From Staphylococcus pasteuri (GTDB lineage: Bacteria > Bacillota > Bacilli > Staphylococcales > Staphylococcaceae): a stretch of DNA of 64,000 nt. Under the pieces are notes generated by a model that saw only the letters and a list, made by a program, of their open reading frames with translations, ran no database searches and had not been told where the DNA came from. The translations under genes and the position numbers were made by a program. The stretch lies in NCBI RefSeq assembly GCF_003970495.1, contig NZ_RXWW01000021.1, positions 1 through 64,000 on the forward strand, written 5' to 3'. Numbering within the stretch: the first letter of the stretch is position 1; every line of letters starts with the position of its first letter. Of the stretch, positions 1 through 9,738 are shown piece by piece.

Positions 1-2
1 CT

Positions 3-302
3 TTAAATAAGTTTGATATTATTTCTACAGGTGGTGGAATAATTGAAAATCAAGCTTCTCTTGATTTATTAAAATTACAAAAAAATGTAATTTGGTTAGA
101 TTGTGACATTGAAATTGTATTTGAAAGGATTGTTAATGATCCTCATAGACCAAATGCTAATAATAAGTCACTAAATCAACTAAAAAACTTGTATTCATCA
201 AGGATTTCAAGATATAATGAAATCGCATTCATGAAAGTGAATAGTAATCAAAATGTATCAGATATTTATCAAGAAATTACAACTTCATTAACTAGCGATT
301 GA
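3..302 (+). CDS. aroK: Shikimate kinase, C-terminal part
   Basis: The frame is open from the window edge to a TGA and gives the last 99 residues of a P-loop small-molecule kinase; the Walker A half lies outside the window. Visible landmarks are the STGGGI shikimate-binding segment near the left edge, the WLDCD strand and the FERI...DPHRP lid region, where shikimate kinases carry the conserved Arg-Pro. The enzyme phosphorylates shikimate with ATP in the common aromatic pathway. aroC and aroB lie at the far right of the window, so the pathway genes are scattered. Identification is firm for a partial gene. Confidence 0.85.
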   Translation, partial: LNKFDIISTGGGIIENQASLDLLKLQKNVIWLDCDIEIVFERIVNDPHRPNANNKSLNQLKNLYSSRISRYNEIAFMKVNSNQNVSDIYQEITTSLTSD

Positions 303-310
303 TCAGTATT

Positions 311-451
311 AGAGAGAATAAAAGAAAGCTTTTATCGCCGAAGGTGCAAGTAGCAATACTACGAAACTCTCAGGCAAAAGGATAATACTGTTACGCGTTC
401 CTGGAGAATAACTTTAAACAGGGTAGCAATTGTTTTGCTACTCTGTTTTTA
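311..451 (+). promoter_or_regulatory. Glycine riboswitch leader of the gcv operon
   Basis: The aptamer core is recognisable by the gccgaagg segment near 336 and the gaaactctcaggcaaaagga segment at 363-382. AGAGAG at 311-316 pairs with ctctc at 367-371 to close it. Only one complete aptamer is visible; the following stretch to about 415 could be the short ghost partner of singlet glycine riboswitches. A terminator follows at once, and gcvT begins 23 nt after it. In known examples glycine binding favours read-through, so glycine excess switches on its own cleavage genes. Confidence 0.9.
417..450 (+). terminator. Expression-platform terminator of the glycine riboswitch
   Basis: acagggtagcaa pairs with ttgctactctgt (one G-U pair) around a short loop and is followed by a run of T. 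Its position between aptamer and gcvT makes it the likely regulated terminator rather than the end of aroK. Confidence 0.85.
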
Positions 452-473
452 AATAAATATAGGGGGTTTTGAC

Positions 474-1565
474 ATGACAAGCGAGTTAAAAAAGACGCCA
501 TTATATCAAAATTATGTAGACAGTGGTGCTAAGATAGTAGAATTTGGTGGATGGTCAATGCCTGTTCAATTTTCAAGTATTAAAGAAGAGCACAATGCAG
601 TTCGTTATGAAATTGGTTTATTCGATGTAAGTCATATGGGAGAAATTCAAATCCAAGGTACAGATGCTAAAGCATTCGTACAATATATTTTATCGAATGA
701 TACTAATAATCTAACTGATTCAAAAGCTCTATACACTGCTTTATGTAATGAAGAAGGCGGCATTATTGACGACTTGGTTACATATAAATTAGCAGATAAT
801 GACTATTTATTAGTTGTTAATGCTGGAAATACCGATAAAGACTTCCAATGGATTGAAAAACAATCTAAAAAATTTGATGTTGAAGTAAAAAATTTTTCTA
901 AAGATTATGGTCAATTAGCATTGCAAGGACCAAAAGCTAGAGACTTAATTCAAAAATTAGTAGACATAGATATTTCTGAAATGGGTATGTTTGAATTTAA
1001 AAAAGATGTTCAACTTTTAAATAAAAACGTTATTCTTTCTCAATCAGGTTATACAGGTGAAGACGGTTTTGAAATTTATTGTGATGCTAAAGATACTGTA
1101 GATATCTGGAATGGTTTATTAGAATACGACGTAGTTCCTTGTGGTTTAGGAGCTAGAGATACTTTAAGATTAGAAGCTGGTTTACCATTACATGGTCAAG
1201 ATTTAACTGAATCAATTACTCCATATGAAGGTGGAATTGCATTTGCTGCTAAACCTTTAATTGAAGAAGATTTTATCGGTAAATCTGTATTAAAAGACCA
1301 AAAAGAAAATGGTTCAACAAGACGTACTGTTGGATTAGAAATTTTAGATAAAGGTATTGCTAGAACTGGATACGAAGTATTAGATTTAGATGGTAATCAA
1401 ATTGGAGAAGTAACTTCAGGAACAAAATCTCCTTCTTCTGATAAATCAATCGCATTAGCTATTATCAATAGAGATGAGTTTGAAATGGGTAAAGAAGTAC
1501 TTGTTCAAATTAGAAAAAGACAAGTAAAAGCAAAAATTGTTAAGAAGAACCAAATTGAAAAATAG
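474..1565 (+). CDS. gcvT: Glycine cleavage system T protein (aminomethyltransferase)
   Basis: The 363-residue protein transfers the aminomethyl carbon from lipoyl-GcvH to tetrahydrofolate, releasing ammonia and giving 5,10-methylene-THF. The N-terminal folate-binding region contains [10 protein letters not shown] and FDVSHMGE, and the middle has [14 protein letters not shown] and [19 protein letters not shown], all characteristic of GcvT. The length is normal for the family. The ATG has a strong AGGGGG site 8 nt upstream. It is the first gene of a three-gene operon behind the glycine riboswitch, 18 nt before gcvPA. GcvH is not encoded in this window. Confidence 0.97.
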   Translation: MTSELKKTPLYQNYVDSGAKIVEFGGWSMPVQFSSIKEEHNAVRYEIGLFDVSHMGEIQIQGTDAKAFVQYILSNDTNNLTDSKALYTALCNEEGGIIDDLVTYKLADNDYLLVVNAGNTDKDFQWIEKQSKKFDVEVKNFSKDYGQLALQGPKARDLIQKLVDIDISEMGMFEFKKDVQLLNKNVILSQSGYTGEDGFEIYCDAKDTVDIWNGLLEYDVVPCGLGARDTLRLEAGLPLHGQDLTESITPYEGGIAFAAKPLIEEDFIGKSVLKDQKENGSTRRTVGLEILDKGIARTGYEVLDLDGNQIGEVTSGTKSPSSDKSIALAIINRDEFEMGKEVLVQIRKRQVKAKIVKKNQIEK

Positions 1566-1583
1566 AACAAAGGGGTGGACGAA

Positions 1584-2933
1584 TTGAGTCATCGTTATAT
1601 ACCATTAACTGATCAAGATAAGCAAGAAATGTTAGACACTATAGGTGCAAAATCAATTGATGAATTATTTGGAGACGTTCCTTCAGATATTTTATTAAAT
1701 AGAGATTTAGGCATTGGAGAGAGTGAATCTGAAACAACTTTATTAAAACGTTTAAATAAAGTTGCTAGTAAAAACGTTACAAAAGAAACTCACGCATCTT
1801 ATCTTGGTGCTGGCGTGTACGACCACTATGCACCTTCTGTTGTAGATGCAATGATTTCTAGATCAGAATTTTATACTGCTTACACACCATATCAACCAGA
1901 AATTTCACAAGGCGAACTACAAGCTATTTTCGAATTTCAAACATTAATTTGTGAATTAACTAATATGGATGTAGCAAACTCTTCTATGTATGATGGTATG
2001 ACTAGTTTTGCTGAAGCATGTATTTTAGCTTATAGTCACACTAAAAAGAATAAAATTGTTGTATCAAAAGGATTACATTATCAAGCATTACAAGTATTAA
2101 ATACGTATGCTAAAACACGTCAAGAATTTGAAGTCGTAGAAGTAGATTTAGATGGTACTATAACTGATTTAGAAAAACTAGAACAAGCAGTTGACGATGA
2201 TACTGCAGCAGTAGCTGTACAATATCCAAATTTCTTTGGTTCAATAGAAGACTTAGAGAAAATTCAAAGCTTTATAGAAGATAAAAAAGCATTATTTATT
2301 GTTTATGCAAATCCTTTAGCATTAGGTTTATTAACACCTCCTGGATCATTCGGTGCTGATATAGTAGTTGGAGATACACAACCATTTGGTATTCCATCTC
2401 AATTCGGTGGACCACATTGTGGTTACTTCGCTACTACTAAAAAGCTAATGCGTAAAGTACCAGGTAGATTAGTTGGTCAAACCCAAGATGATGAAGGAAA
2501 CAGAGGTTTTGTATTAACTTTACAAGCACGTGAACAACATATTCGTCGTGATAAAGCAACTTCAAATATTTGTTCTAACCAAGCGTTAAATGCTCTAGCT
2601 TCATCTATTGCAATGTCAGCTTTAGGTAAACAAGGTATATATGATATAGCTGTACAAAACTTTGAACATGCTAACTATGCTAAACAATCATTTAAAGACG
2701 CTGGATTTAATGTTTTAGAAGGTACTTCATTCAATGAATTCGTAGTAGAATTTAATAAACCAATTACCGAAGTTAATAAAGCTTTAGCTGAGGAAGACAT
2801 TATTGGTGGCTTTGACTTGAGTGTAGTTTCAAGTGAATTCAATAACCATATGCTAATTGCAGTTACTGAATTAAGAACTAAAGAAGAAATCGATACATTT
2901 GTTAAGAAAGCTGGTGAAATTAATGGTAAGTAA
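1584..2933 (+). CDS. gcvPA: Glycine dehydrogenase (decarboxylating) subunit 1
   Basis: This is the N-terminal half of the P protein, which decarboxylates glycine and loads the aminomethyl group onto lipoyl-GcvH; Firmicutes split the enzyme into two subunits. The 449-residue product shows the conserved [11 protein letters not shown] and [17 protein letters not shown] segments near the C-terminal half. I chose the TTG at 1584 (product starting with Met-Ser-His-Arg) over an in-frame GTG at 1575, because the ribosome site AGGGGTGG at 1571-1578 overlaps that GTG and sits correctly before the TTG. The pyridoxal lysine is in the partner subunit. Confidence 0.96.
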   Translation: MSHRYIPLTDQDKQEMLDTIGAKSIDELFGDVPSDILLNRDLGIGESESETTLLKRLNKVASKNVTKETHASYLGAGVYDHYAPSVVDAMISRSEFYTAYTPYQPEISQGELQAIFEFQTLICELTNMDVANSSMYDGMTSFAEACILAYSHTKKNKIVVSKGLHYQALQVLNTYAKTRQEFEVVEVDLDGTITDLEKLEQAVDDDTAAVAVQYPNFFGSIEDLEKIQSFIEDKKALFIVYANPLALGLLTPPGSFGADIVVGDTQPFGIPSQFGGPHCGYFATTKKLMRKVPGRLVGQTQDDEGNRGFVLTLQAREQHIRRDKATSNICSNQALNALASSIAMSALGKQGIYDIAVQNFEHANYAKQSFKDAGFNVLEGTSFNEFVVEFNKPITEVNKALAEEDIIGGFDLSVVSSEFNNHMLIAVTELRTKEEIDTFVKKAGEINGK

Positions 2934-4395
2934 ATCAAGTCCACTTATTTTTGAAAGATCTAAAGAGGGTAGATATGCCTATTCTTTACCGCAAAGCGAA
3001 ATTAACAACAATTCATTTGAATCGATTTTAGATGATAAATTTATTAGAAAAGATAAAGCTGAATTCCCTGAAGTAGCTGAATTAGATTTAGTACGTCACT
3101 ATACAGAGTTATCTAACAAAAACTTCGGTGTCGACACTGGTTTTTATCCGTTAGGCTCATGTACTATGAAATACAATCCTAAAATTAATGAAAAGGTAGC
3201 AAGAATTCCTGGTTTCAGTGAAGTACACCCACTTCAAGATGAAAACCAAATCCAAGGATCTCTTGAAATTATTTATAGTTTACAAGAAGAACTTAAAGAA
3301 ATTACAGGTATGGATGAAGTTACGCTTCAACCAGCTGCAGGGGCACATGGTGAGTGGACTGCATTAATGATTTTCAAAGCTTACCACCAAAATAATGGTG
3401 AAGGTCATCGTGATGAAGTTATCGTTCCTGACTCAGCTCACGGAACAAACCCTGCGTCAGCATCATTTGCTGGGTTCAAATCAGTTACCGTAAAATCAAA
3501 CGAACGTGGAGAAGTCGATATTGAAGACTTAAAACGTGTTGTAAATGAAAATACAGCAGCGATCATGTTAACGAATCCTAATACATTAGGTATTTTTGAA
3601 AAAAATATTATGGAAATTAGAGAAATTGTCCATGAAGCTGGTGGTTTATTATACTATGATGGCGCTAACTTAAATGCTATTATGGATAAAGTTCGCCCAG
3701 GAGACATGGGATTTGATGCAGTTCATTTAAATCTTCATAAAACATTTACTGGTCCACATGGTGGCGGTGGCCCTGGTTCTGGACCTGTGGGAGTTGTAAA
3801 AGAATTAGCAAGTTATTTACCAAAACCAATGGTAATTAAAGAAAATGACTATTATAAATATGATAATGATATCAAAAACTCTATTGGACGAGTTAAACCA
3901 TTCTACGGTAACTTTGGTATTTATCTAAGAGCTTATACTTATATTAGAACAATGGGTGCAAAAGGCCTTAAAGAAGTTTCAGAAGCTGCGGTATTAAATG
4001 CTAACTACTTAAAAGCACGCTTAAATGATCATTTTGAGATTCCATATCAACAATATTGTAAACACGAATTTGTGTTAAGTGGTATTAAACAAAAACAATA
4101 TGGCGTTAGAACATTAGATATGGCTAAAAGATTATTAGACTTTGGTGTACATCCACCAACAATTTACTTCCCATTAAATGTGGAAGAAGGTATGATGATT
4201 GAACCTACAGAAACTGAATCAAAAGAGACATTAGATCATTTTGCAGATACTTTAATCCAAATTGCTAATGAAGCTAAAGACGATCCGGATAAAGTTCTTG
4301 AAGCCCCTCATACTACAATAATAGACAGATTAGATGAAACAACAGCTGCAAGAAAACCAATTCTTAAATTTGAAAATCTACATGCTGAAAAATAA
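2923..4395 (+). CDS. gcvPB: Glycine dehydrogenase (decarboxylating) subunit 2
   Basis: This 490-residue subunit completes the P protein and carries the cofactor. [15 protein letters not shown] contains the pyridoxal-phosphate lysine (K273), and the glycine-rich loop follows directly. [12 protein letters not shown] and [10 protein letters not shown] are also typical. The start is the ATG at 2923, overlapping the end of gcvPA by 11 nt, which suggests translational coupling; an ATG at 2899 lies deeper inside gcvPA and has no ribosome site. A strong terminator follows, so the operon ends here. Confidence 0.97.
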   Translation: MVSKSSPLIFERSKEGRYAYSLPQSEINNNSFESILDDKFIRKDKAEFPEVAELDLVRHYTELSNKNFGVDTGFYPLGSCTMKYNPKINEKVARIPGFSEVHPLQDENQIQGSLEIIYSLQEELKEITGMDEVTLQPAAGAHGEWTALMIFKAYHQNNGEGHRDEVIVPDSAHGTNPASASFAGFKSVTVKSNERGEVDIEDLKRVVNENTAAIMLTNPNTLGIFEKNIMEIREIVHEAGGLLYYDGANLNAIMDKVRPGDMGFDAVHLNLHKTFTGPHGGGGPGSGPVGVVKELASYLPKPMVIKENDYYKYDNDIKNSIGRVKPFYGNFGIYLRAYTYIRTMGAKGLKEVSEAAVLNANYLKARLNDHFEIPYQQYCKHEFVLSGIKQKQYGVRTLDMAKRLLDFGVHPPTIYFPLNVEEGMMIEPTETESKETLDHFADTLIQIANEAKDDPDKVLEAPHTTIIDRLDETTAARKPILKFENLHAEK

Positions 4396-4405
4396 TAATT
4401 TTTAT

Positions 4406-4450
4406 AGAGCCCGTTAGTGTATCATTCCAGTACACTAACGGGCTCTTTTT
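4406..4450 (+). terminator. Terminator of the gcv operon
   Basis: A perfect 16-bp stem (agagcccgttagtgta with its complement) is closed by a nine-base loop and followed by TTTTT. Confidence 0.95.
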
Positions 4451-4453
4451 ACA

Positions 4454-4505
4454 TAAAAAAGAGTAAAGATAATGCGACTTTATATAAGTCACATTATCTT
4501 TACTC
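4454..4505 (-). terminator. Terminator of the rhodanese gene
   Basis: gagtaaagataatg and its complement form a long hairpin at 4461-4505. The run of A at 4454-4460 reads as a T tract on the minus strand, so it stops the convergent rhodanese transcript. Confidence 0.85.
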
Positions 4506-4542
4506 CGAAATCATTTAATATTTTCATAAAAATATCAAATGA

Positions 4543-4926
4543 CTATTTTTTGGACTTAATTTTACCAGTCCATTTTTTATAGCCGCCTTTAAGCATATAA
4601 ATATCATTATAGCCATTTTTTCTTAACATACGAGCAGCACGATAGCTTGCTATACCGTTCGCATCACAAAGATATATAGGTTGATCTTTTCTTAAACCTT
4701 GGAATCTTTGTTTAAACATAGTAATTGGAATATTTCGAGCACCGTTAATGTGACCATAATCATAATCAACTTTTTCTCTCACATCAACTACTTGTGCTTT
4801 ACGTAAACCTTTATGAAATTCATTTTGGTCTAATTCTTTAACAGCTCGTTTATTAAGAATTTGTTGAACGACCATATAACCAATTATTATTAAAATAATA
4901 ATTGCAATATACAAAGAGATACTCAT
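4543..4926 (-). CDS. Membrane-anchored rhodanese-like protein
   Basis: The 127-residue protein has one N-terminal membrane segment (about residues 4-22), a short linker, and a single rhodanese domain. The active-site loop YLCDANGIAS puts the catalytic cysteine at C87, and the upstream VDVREKVDYDYGHINGARNIP segment is the usual rhodanese entry motif. Such domains carry sulfur as a persulfide; the acceptor is unknown. A good AGGGAGG site precedes the ATG. It sits alone on the minus strand between the gcv operon and lipM, an order I recall from other staphylococci. A link to lipoate chemistry is possible but only inferred from position. Confidence 0.9.
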   Translation of the reverse strand: MSISLYIAIIILIIIGYMVVQQILNKRAVKELDQNEFHKGLRKAQVVDVREKVDYDYGHINGARNIPITMFKQRFQGLRKDQPIYLCDANGIASYRAARMLRKNGYNDIYMLKGGYKKWTGKIKSKK

Positions 4927-5086
4927 GTTGCATCCTCCCTAATTTACCGATATTATAATTATAAGACTGTTAGAACAAATTATCAAAATATTTTTATACA
5001 TTTACAGATGTTTTAATAATTTATTCGTAATTATAGGGCTATAATCAAATTTGTTACTAAAGCAATTATTAATGGGGGATTTAATC

Positions 5087-5917
5087 ATGACAGAAACATG
5101 GAATTTTATTAACACTGGTAGTAAAGATCCATATTACAATATGGCAATGGATGAAGCACTACTTAATTTCGTTTCTAGGGGGGAAATTGATCCGGTCATA
5201 CGGTTTTATACATGGAATCCTGCGACACTATCAATAGGTTACTTCCAACGATTAAAAAAAGAAATAGATATTGAAAAGGTAAAAGAAAAAGGCTATGGAC
5301 TAGTGAGACGACAAACTGGAGGAAGAGGTGTGTTACACGACAAAGAACTAACTTACAGTGTTATTGTTCCTGAATCACATCCTAAAATGCCTACAACTGT
5401 AACTGAAGCCTATAGAGTTATTTCTCAAGGATTATTAGAAGGATTTAAAAATTTAGGTTTTGAAACTTATTTTGCTGTTCCTCGTTCCAAAGAAGAAAGA
5501 GAAAAATTAAAACAACCACGTAGTTCAGTTTGCTTCGATGCACCTAGTTGGTATGAACTCGTTGTTGAAGGTCGTAAAATTGCTGGAAGTGCACAAACAC
5601 GACAAAAAGGCGTGATTCTACAACATGGATCTATTTTACAAGACATTGATGTAGACGAACTTTTTGACTTATTTATTTTTAAACATGATCGATTAAAAAA
5701 CAAAATGAAAGAAGCATTTGTAGATAAAGCGGTAGCGATTAACGACATCTCAGAAAAGCACATAACCCTAAATGAAATGGAAAATGCATTTAAAGAAGGT
5801 TTTAAAGAAGGTTTACAAATTGAATTTAAACCATTAATACTTACCGATGAACAAATGAACGAAGTTAAAGAACTAGAAGAAAAATTCCGTTCAGATGAAT
5901 GGACATATAGAAAGTAA
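5087..5917 (+). CDS. lipM: Octanoyl-[GcvH]:protein octanoyltransferase / octanoyl-ACP:GcvH transferase LipM
   Basis: LipM moves octanoate from acyl carrier protein to GcvH in the first step of lipoate synthesis. The 276-residue product has the BPL/LplA fold signatures [20 protein letters not shown] and [11 protein letters not shown], and the catalytic cysteine in [10 protein letters not shown] (C149). The start is the ATG at 5087 after an AATGGGGGA site; an upstream in-frame start at 5051 has no site. Proximity to the glycine cleavage genes, whose GcvH is the acceptor, supports LipM over a lipoate salvage ligase. LipL, which relays octanoate to other enzymes, is not in the window. Confidence 0.9.
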   Translation: MTETWNFINTGSKDPYYNMAMDEALLNFVSRGEIDPVIRFYTWNPATLSIGYFQRLKKEIDIEKVKEKGYGLVRRQTGGRGVLHDKELTYSVIVPESHPKMPTTVTEAYRVISQGLLEGFKNLGFETYFAVPRSKEEREKLKQPRSSVCFDAPSWYELVVEGRKIAGSAQTRQKGVILQHGSILQDIDVDELFDLFIFKHDRLKNKMKEAFVDKAVAINDISEKHITLNEMENAFKEGFKEGLQIEFKPLILTDEQMNEVKELEEKFRSDEWTYRK

Positions 5918-5931
5918 TATAATCAATAATA

Positions 5932-5980
5932 AAGCAGTAGTCATCATCAAATTAATGATATCAATGACTACTGCTTATTT
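5932..5980. terminator. Bidirectional terminator between lipM and a minus-strand pair
   Basis: aagcagtagtcat pairs perfectly with atgactactgctt. A T-rich tract follows on the plus strand; the A-rich left flank can serve the minus strand. Confidence 0.8.
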
Positions 5981-5986
5981 TTATTA

Positions 5987-6199
5987 CTATTTATTTCTTT
6001 TACGATATTTTCTTGCAGCTCGTTTATACTTTCTTTGATCTTCTGTTAAAAAGAAAAAGTAGTATATTAGATAAATAATTAACACTAAAACTGCGAAACT
6101 AATTAACATTTTAACGATTGAAAACAAAAATACGTCTAAATTCATTATCAAACCAAATGCTGCAATCGCTATAACGATATAAAACATTATATTTTTCAT
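5987..6199 (-). CDS. Small membrane protein, function unknown
   Basis: The 70-residue protein has two predicted membrane segments (about residues 4-20 and 28-50) and a strongly basic C-terminal tail rich in Arg, Lys and Tyr (roughly residues 53-70). I do not recognise a named family. The ATG follows an AGGTGG site, and the gene lies 16 nt downstream of a lipoprotein gene on the same strand, so the two are probably cotranscribed. The topology would leave the basic tail on the cytoplasmic side. Confidence 0.8.
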   Translation of the reverse strand: MKNIMFYIVIAIAAFGLIMNLDVFLFSIVKMLISFAVLVLIIYLIYYFFFLTEDQRKYKRAARKYRKRNK

Positions 6200-6215
6200 T
6201 TAAATCCACCTAATT

Positions 6216-6794
6216 CTAATTAACTTCACTTTGTACACTAGCTAATTTTTTCTGTCCTTTATTAATTTTCTTTTTATTTTTTTCTTGATAACCTTGTTCG
6301 ATGTCACTAAAGGCTGAAGTTATATTTTTATTTATCTTATTAATACTTTTTTTCGTTGATTTATCTTCACTTGTCATTGAGTCTTCATCTATATCAGATT
6401 TATATGTACTATAAGCATCGTTTAAATCAGATGTAATTGTTGATAATTTCTTTTGGATAGAGTTACTTCCTTTATTTTTAGTCACATCCGCATCTATGTC
6501 ATTATACTTCTCTATAGATTTTGCAATTTTATTATAATAAGAAGAGCTTGCATTTAAATTCTTTTCTTTTTTCTTATTAGTAGCTGTTTGCTTACTATTT
6601 TCTTTATCTTTTTGTAATCCTGCAATTTTAGATTTTTGATCGCTAATATCTTGATTTAATTGCTGAATATCTAATTTTAATTGATGATTGTCATCTCTAA
6701 GTTTTGTAGTTTTATCTTCTAGTGGTGCAAGATTTTGACTACCACAACCAGCTAATAAGCAAGATGCGCCAATCACGATTATATATTTCTTCAT
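6216..6794 (-). CDS. Coiled-coil lipoprotein, function unknown
   Basis: The 192-residue protein starts with MKKYIIVIGASCLLAGCGS, a type II signal with lipobox LLAGC, so it should be cleaved and lipidated at C17 and anchored on the outer membrane face. Residues about 25-75 have heptad-like spacing with many Lys, Gln and Asp, consistent with a coiled coil. The rest is Lys/Ser/Asp-rich and helical. It is the first gene of a probable two-gene unit with the small membrane protein. A clear AGGGAG site precedes the start. I recognise no catalytic motif. Confidence 0.85.
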   Translation of the reverse strand: MKKYIIVIGASCLLAGCGSQNLAPLEDKTTKLRDDNHQLKLDIQQLNQDISDQKSKIAGLQKDKENSKQTATNKKKEKNLNASSSYYNKIAKSIEKYNDIDADVTKNKGSNSIQKKLSTITSDLNDAYSTYKSDIDEDSMTSEDKSTKKSINKINKNITSAFSDIEQGYQEKNKKKINKGQKKLASVQSEVN

Positions 6795-6901
6795 GATTAT
6801 CTCCCTAAACTAAAAACTATTATATTATTTATTGATTATGCTATCATTTTAATGTATTCAAATAAAATGTACAAACGTTATACTAATTATGGAGGTATTA
6901 T

Positions 6902-7963
6902 ATGAATAAATTAGAGCAAGTTCAACAATTATTAAAATCTAAAAAACTAGATGCAATTGTCATCCTTTCAGATTACAACAGAAGATATTTATCAGAATTT
7001 ACTGGTACAAGTGGGGCATTGATTATTTCATCAAACCACAAATATTTAGTTACAGATTTTAGATATACAGAACAAGCTAAAAAACAAGCTACTGAGTTTG
7101 AAATTGTAAATAGAAAAAATGATATGATTTCCGAAATCAAATCTATTCTTGAAAAAGAAAAATTAGAAAATGTAGGTTTTGAAGGTCATGAGGTGAGTTA
7201 TGATACGTACCTCGAATTAAATAAAGGTATGATTACATTAATCAGTATTTCTGATGCAATTGAAAAAATTAGAGAAGTAAAATCAGAAGAAGAAATTGAT
7301 ATAATTAAAAAAGCTGCACAAATCGTTGACGAAACATATGACTATATATTAACAGTTGTAAAAGCTGGTATGTCAGAACGTGAAGTCAAAGCTGCCTTAG
7401 AAAGTAAAATGTTACAATTAGGAGCAGATGGTCCTTCTTTTGATACGATTGTAGCATCAGGTTATCGAGGCGCTTTACCTCATGGTGTGGCAAGTGATAA
7501 AATTATTGAGCAAGGCGATATGATCACATTGGATTTTGGCGCATATTACAAAGGTTATTGTTCTGATATAACAAGAACATTTGCGATAGGTGAACCAGAT
7601 CCAAAAATGAAAGAAATTTATGATATAGTATTAAAAGCACAAATAAAAGCTATCGATGAAATTAAACCGGGCTTAACTGTTAAAGAAGCAGATGCATTAT
7701 CCCGTAATTACATTGAAGCAAAAGGATATGGTGAGCATTTTGGCCATTCATTAGGTCACGGTATTGGTTTAGACATACACGAAGGACCATTGCTTTCACA
7801 AAAAGCATCTGGACATCTTCAAGTTAATAATTGCGTTACGATTGAACCAGGTATTTATGTTGATGGATTAGGTGGCGTTAGAATTGAAGATGATATTTTA
7901 ATTACAGAAAATGGTTGTGAAGTCTTTACTAAATGCACAAAAGACCTTATTATTTTAGAATAA
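6902..7963 (+). CDS. M24-family metallopeptidase (Xaa-Pro peptidase)
   Basis: The 353-residue protein has an N-terminal creatinase-like domain (about 1-125) and a C-terminal pita-bread catalytic domain. Metal ligands are visible in order: two Asp in LDFGAYYKGYCSDITRTF, His in GHSLGHGIGLDIHEGP, Glu in TIEPGIYV and Glu in GVRIEDD. This fits a cytoplasmic Xaa-Pro aminopeptidase or prolidase; sequence alone does not separate them. It starts at an ATG behind GGAGG and lies 25 nt before efp, an arrangement widely shared in Firmicutes. Confidence 0.92.
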   Translation: MNKLEQVQQLLKSKKLDAIVILSDYNRRYLSEFTGTSGALIISSNHKYLVTDFRYTEQAKKQATEFEIVNRKNDMISEIKSILEKEKLENVGFEGHEVSYDTYLELNKGMITLISISDAIEKIREVKSEEEIDIIKKAAQIVDETYDYILTVVKAGMSEREVKAALESKMLQLGADGPSFDTIVASGYRGALPHGVASDKIIEQGDMITLDFGAYYKGYCSDITRTFAIGEPDPKMKEIYDIVLKAQIKAIDEIKPGLTVKEADALSRNYIEAKGYGEHFGHSLGHGIGLDIHEGPLLSQKASGHLQVNNCVTIEPGIYVDGLGGVRIEDDILITENGCEVFTKCTKDLIILE

Positions 7964-7988
7964 GCGTGTATATTGAGGAGGAAACTGA

Positions 7989-8546
7989 ATGATTTCAGTA
8001 AATGATTTTAAAACAGGTTTAACAATATCAGTAGATAATGGTATTTGGAAAGTAATTGATTTCCAACATGTAAAACCAGGAAAAGGATCTGCATTCGTTC
8101 GTTCTAAATTACGTAATTTAAGAACTGGTGCTATTCAAGAAAAAACATTTAGAGCAGGCGAAAAAGTTGAACAAGCTATGATTGAAAATCGTCGTATGCA
8201 ATACCTATATGCAGATGGTGATAATCATGTATTCATGGATAATGAAACATTCGATCAAACAGAATTACCAGGCGATTATCTAAAAGATGAATTAAATTAT
8301 TTAAAAGCTAATATGGAAGTTCAAATTCAATCTTATGATGGAGAAGTAATTGGACTTGAATTACCAAAAACTGTTGAATTAGAAGTTACTGAAACTGAAC
8401 CAGGTATTAAAGGTGATACTGCAACTGGTGCTACAAAATCAGCTACAGTTGAAACTGGTTATACATTGAACGTACCTTTATTCGTTAACGAAGGTGACAT
8501 TCTAGTAATTAATACTGGAGACGGAAGTTACATTTCAAGAGGATAG
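7989..8546 (+). CDS. efp: Translation elongation factor P
   Basis: The 185-residue protein relieves ribosomes stalled at polyproline runs. The N-terminal KOW-like domain includes [20 protein letters not shown], whose tip lysine is the modification site in other bacteria, and the C-terminal domain ends with the EP signature [10 protein letters not shown] strong GAGGAGG site precedes the ATG. It is probably cotranscribed with the upstream M24 peptidase and ends in its own terminator. Confidence 0.97.
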   Translation: MISVNDFKTGLTISVDNGIWKVIDFQHVKPGKGSAFVRSKLRNLRTGAIQEKTFRAGEKVEQAMIENRRMQYLYADGDNHVFMDNETFDQTELPGDYLKDELNYLKANMEVQIQSYDGEVIGLELPKTVELEVTETEPGIKGDTATGATKSATVETGYTLNVPLFVNEGDILVINTGDGSYISRG

Positions 8547-8566
8547 TCATCAAATTGATGTTCTTC

Positions 8567-8609
8567 AACACTCATAACTGTCAGAAATGATAGTTGTGAG
8601 TGTTTTTTT
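8567..8609 (+). terminator. Terminator of efp
   Basis: aacactcataact pairs with agttgtgagtgtt (one G-U pair), followed by seven T. Confidence 0.9.
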
Positions 8610-8650
8610 GCATTTTAATTAACTAAAATATTATATTGTAGGCTTGATAA

Positions 8651-8689
8651 TTTTATAAGTATACAATATAATTGTATAAAAATACGAAA
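8651..8689 (+). promoter_or_regulatory. Tandem ARG boxes upstream of argC
   Basis: TTTTATAAGTATACAATA (8651-8668) and TTGTATAAAAATACGAAA (8672-8689) both fit the 18-bp ArgR operator pattern and are separated by 3 bp, the spacing bound by one ArgR hexamer. The right half of the first and left half of the second also form a perfect inverted repeat. The sites lie 13-51 nt before the argC start, so ArgR with arginine should repress argCJBD. An ArgR gene lies at 18485. Confidence 0.8.
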
Positions 8690-8701
8690 AGAGGTTTAAG
8701 T

Positions 8702-9724
8702 ATGCGTATTAGTATTGTGGGGATTACTGGTTATTCTGGATTAGAATTAGTGCGACTTATCCATTCGCATAATCACTTAGAAGTTGTTTCTATACATGCG
8801 ACTCAATCTACTGGCACTAAACTATCTGAAATCTATCCACATTTAAAAGGTATCTGTGACTTAGTAATTAAACCATTTGATGCTCGTTACATAATGAAAC
8901 ATGCAGATTTAGTAGTATTTGCCACACCTAGCGGAATAGCAAGTCAATTATCTTCATACTTTATTAATTATCAATTTCCAGTCGTTGATATATCCGGAGA
9001 TCATAGACTGCCTCCTGATGATTACCAATTATGGTACAAGAAAGAAGCAGTTTCATTAGATATACAAGAACAATTTACATATAGTCTTCCTGAATTTTCT
9101 AATATAAAAAACCAAAAATTCATTTCAAACCCAGGTTGTTACGCAACAGCAGTAGAACTTGCACTTATACCACTAGTAAAAGATAAATTAATTCAGTTAG
9201 ATTCAATCATCGTTGACGCAAAGAGTGGATTATCTGGAGCAGGTAAAAACCCAACCACTACTAGTCATTTTGTAAATATAAACAATAATTATATTACATA
9301 TAAATTGAATGAACATCAGCATATACCAGAAATTCTACAAATGCTAAAAAAGTACGATAAAAATTTACAGAATATTCAATTTTCTACATCATTAATACCT
9401 GTTAATAGAGGAATTATTTCTACTATTTATTGCAAGTTAAATAGTGACATTCATCCAAGTAAAATTAAACTTAGTTATGACTCAGCATATAAAGATAAGT
9501 ATTTTATACGTATAGTGAATAACATGCCTCAATTGACAGATGTGATTGGTTCAAATTTTGTAAATATTGGTTTTAAATATAATAAATCTATGAATATTTT
9601 AACAATTATGGTAGTGTTAGATAATTTAATCAAAGGCGCTTCTGGACAAGCCCTTCAAAATATTAATCTTATGTATGGGTTTGATGAAACAGAAGGTCTT
9701 CGCACTTTACCATCAATAGTGTAG
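8702..9724 (+). CDS. argC: N-acetyl-gamma-glutamyl-phosphate reductase
   Basis: The 340-residue enzyme reduces N-acetylglutamyl phosphate to the semialdehyde with NADPH, the third step of arginine synthesis. The N-terminus has the [10 protein letters not shown] nucleotide-binding loop, and SNPGCYATA carries the catalytic cysteine (C146). [15 protein letters not shown] is also family-typical. The ATG at 8702 after AAGAGG is preferred; an in-frame ATG at 8672 lies inside the ARG box. It opens argCJBD, with 14 nt to argJ. Confidence 0.95.
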   Translation: MRISIVGITGYSGLELVRLIHSHNHLEVVSIHATQSTGTKLSEIYPHLKGICDLVIKPFDARYIMKHADLVVFATPSGIASQLSSYFINYQFPVVDISGDHRLPPDDYQLWYKKEAVSLDIQEQFTYSLPEFSNIKNQKFISNPGCYATAVELALIPLVKDKLIQLDSIIVDAKSGLSGAGKNPTTTSHFVNINNNYITYKLNEHQHIPEILQMLKKYDKNLQNIQFSTSLIPVNRGIISTIYCKLNSDIHPSKIKLSYDSAYKDKYFIRIVNNMPQLTDVIGSNFVNIGFKYNKSMNILTIMVVLDNLIKGASGQALQNINLMYGFDETEGLRTLPSIV

Positions 9725-9738
9725 TAAGGAGTAACAAC

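Noticed and set aside
2675-2944. Open frame antisense to the end of gcvPA
   Set aside because: It mirrors a well-conserved coding frame, has no ribosome site and no recognisable domain. The same applies to the other antisense frames, for example 5467-5763, 11386-11682, 16130-16402 and 60137-60427.
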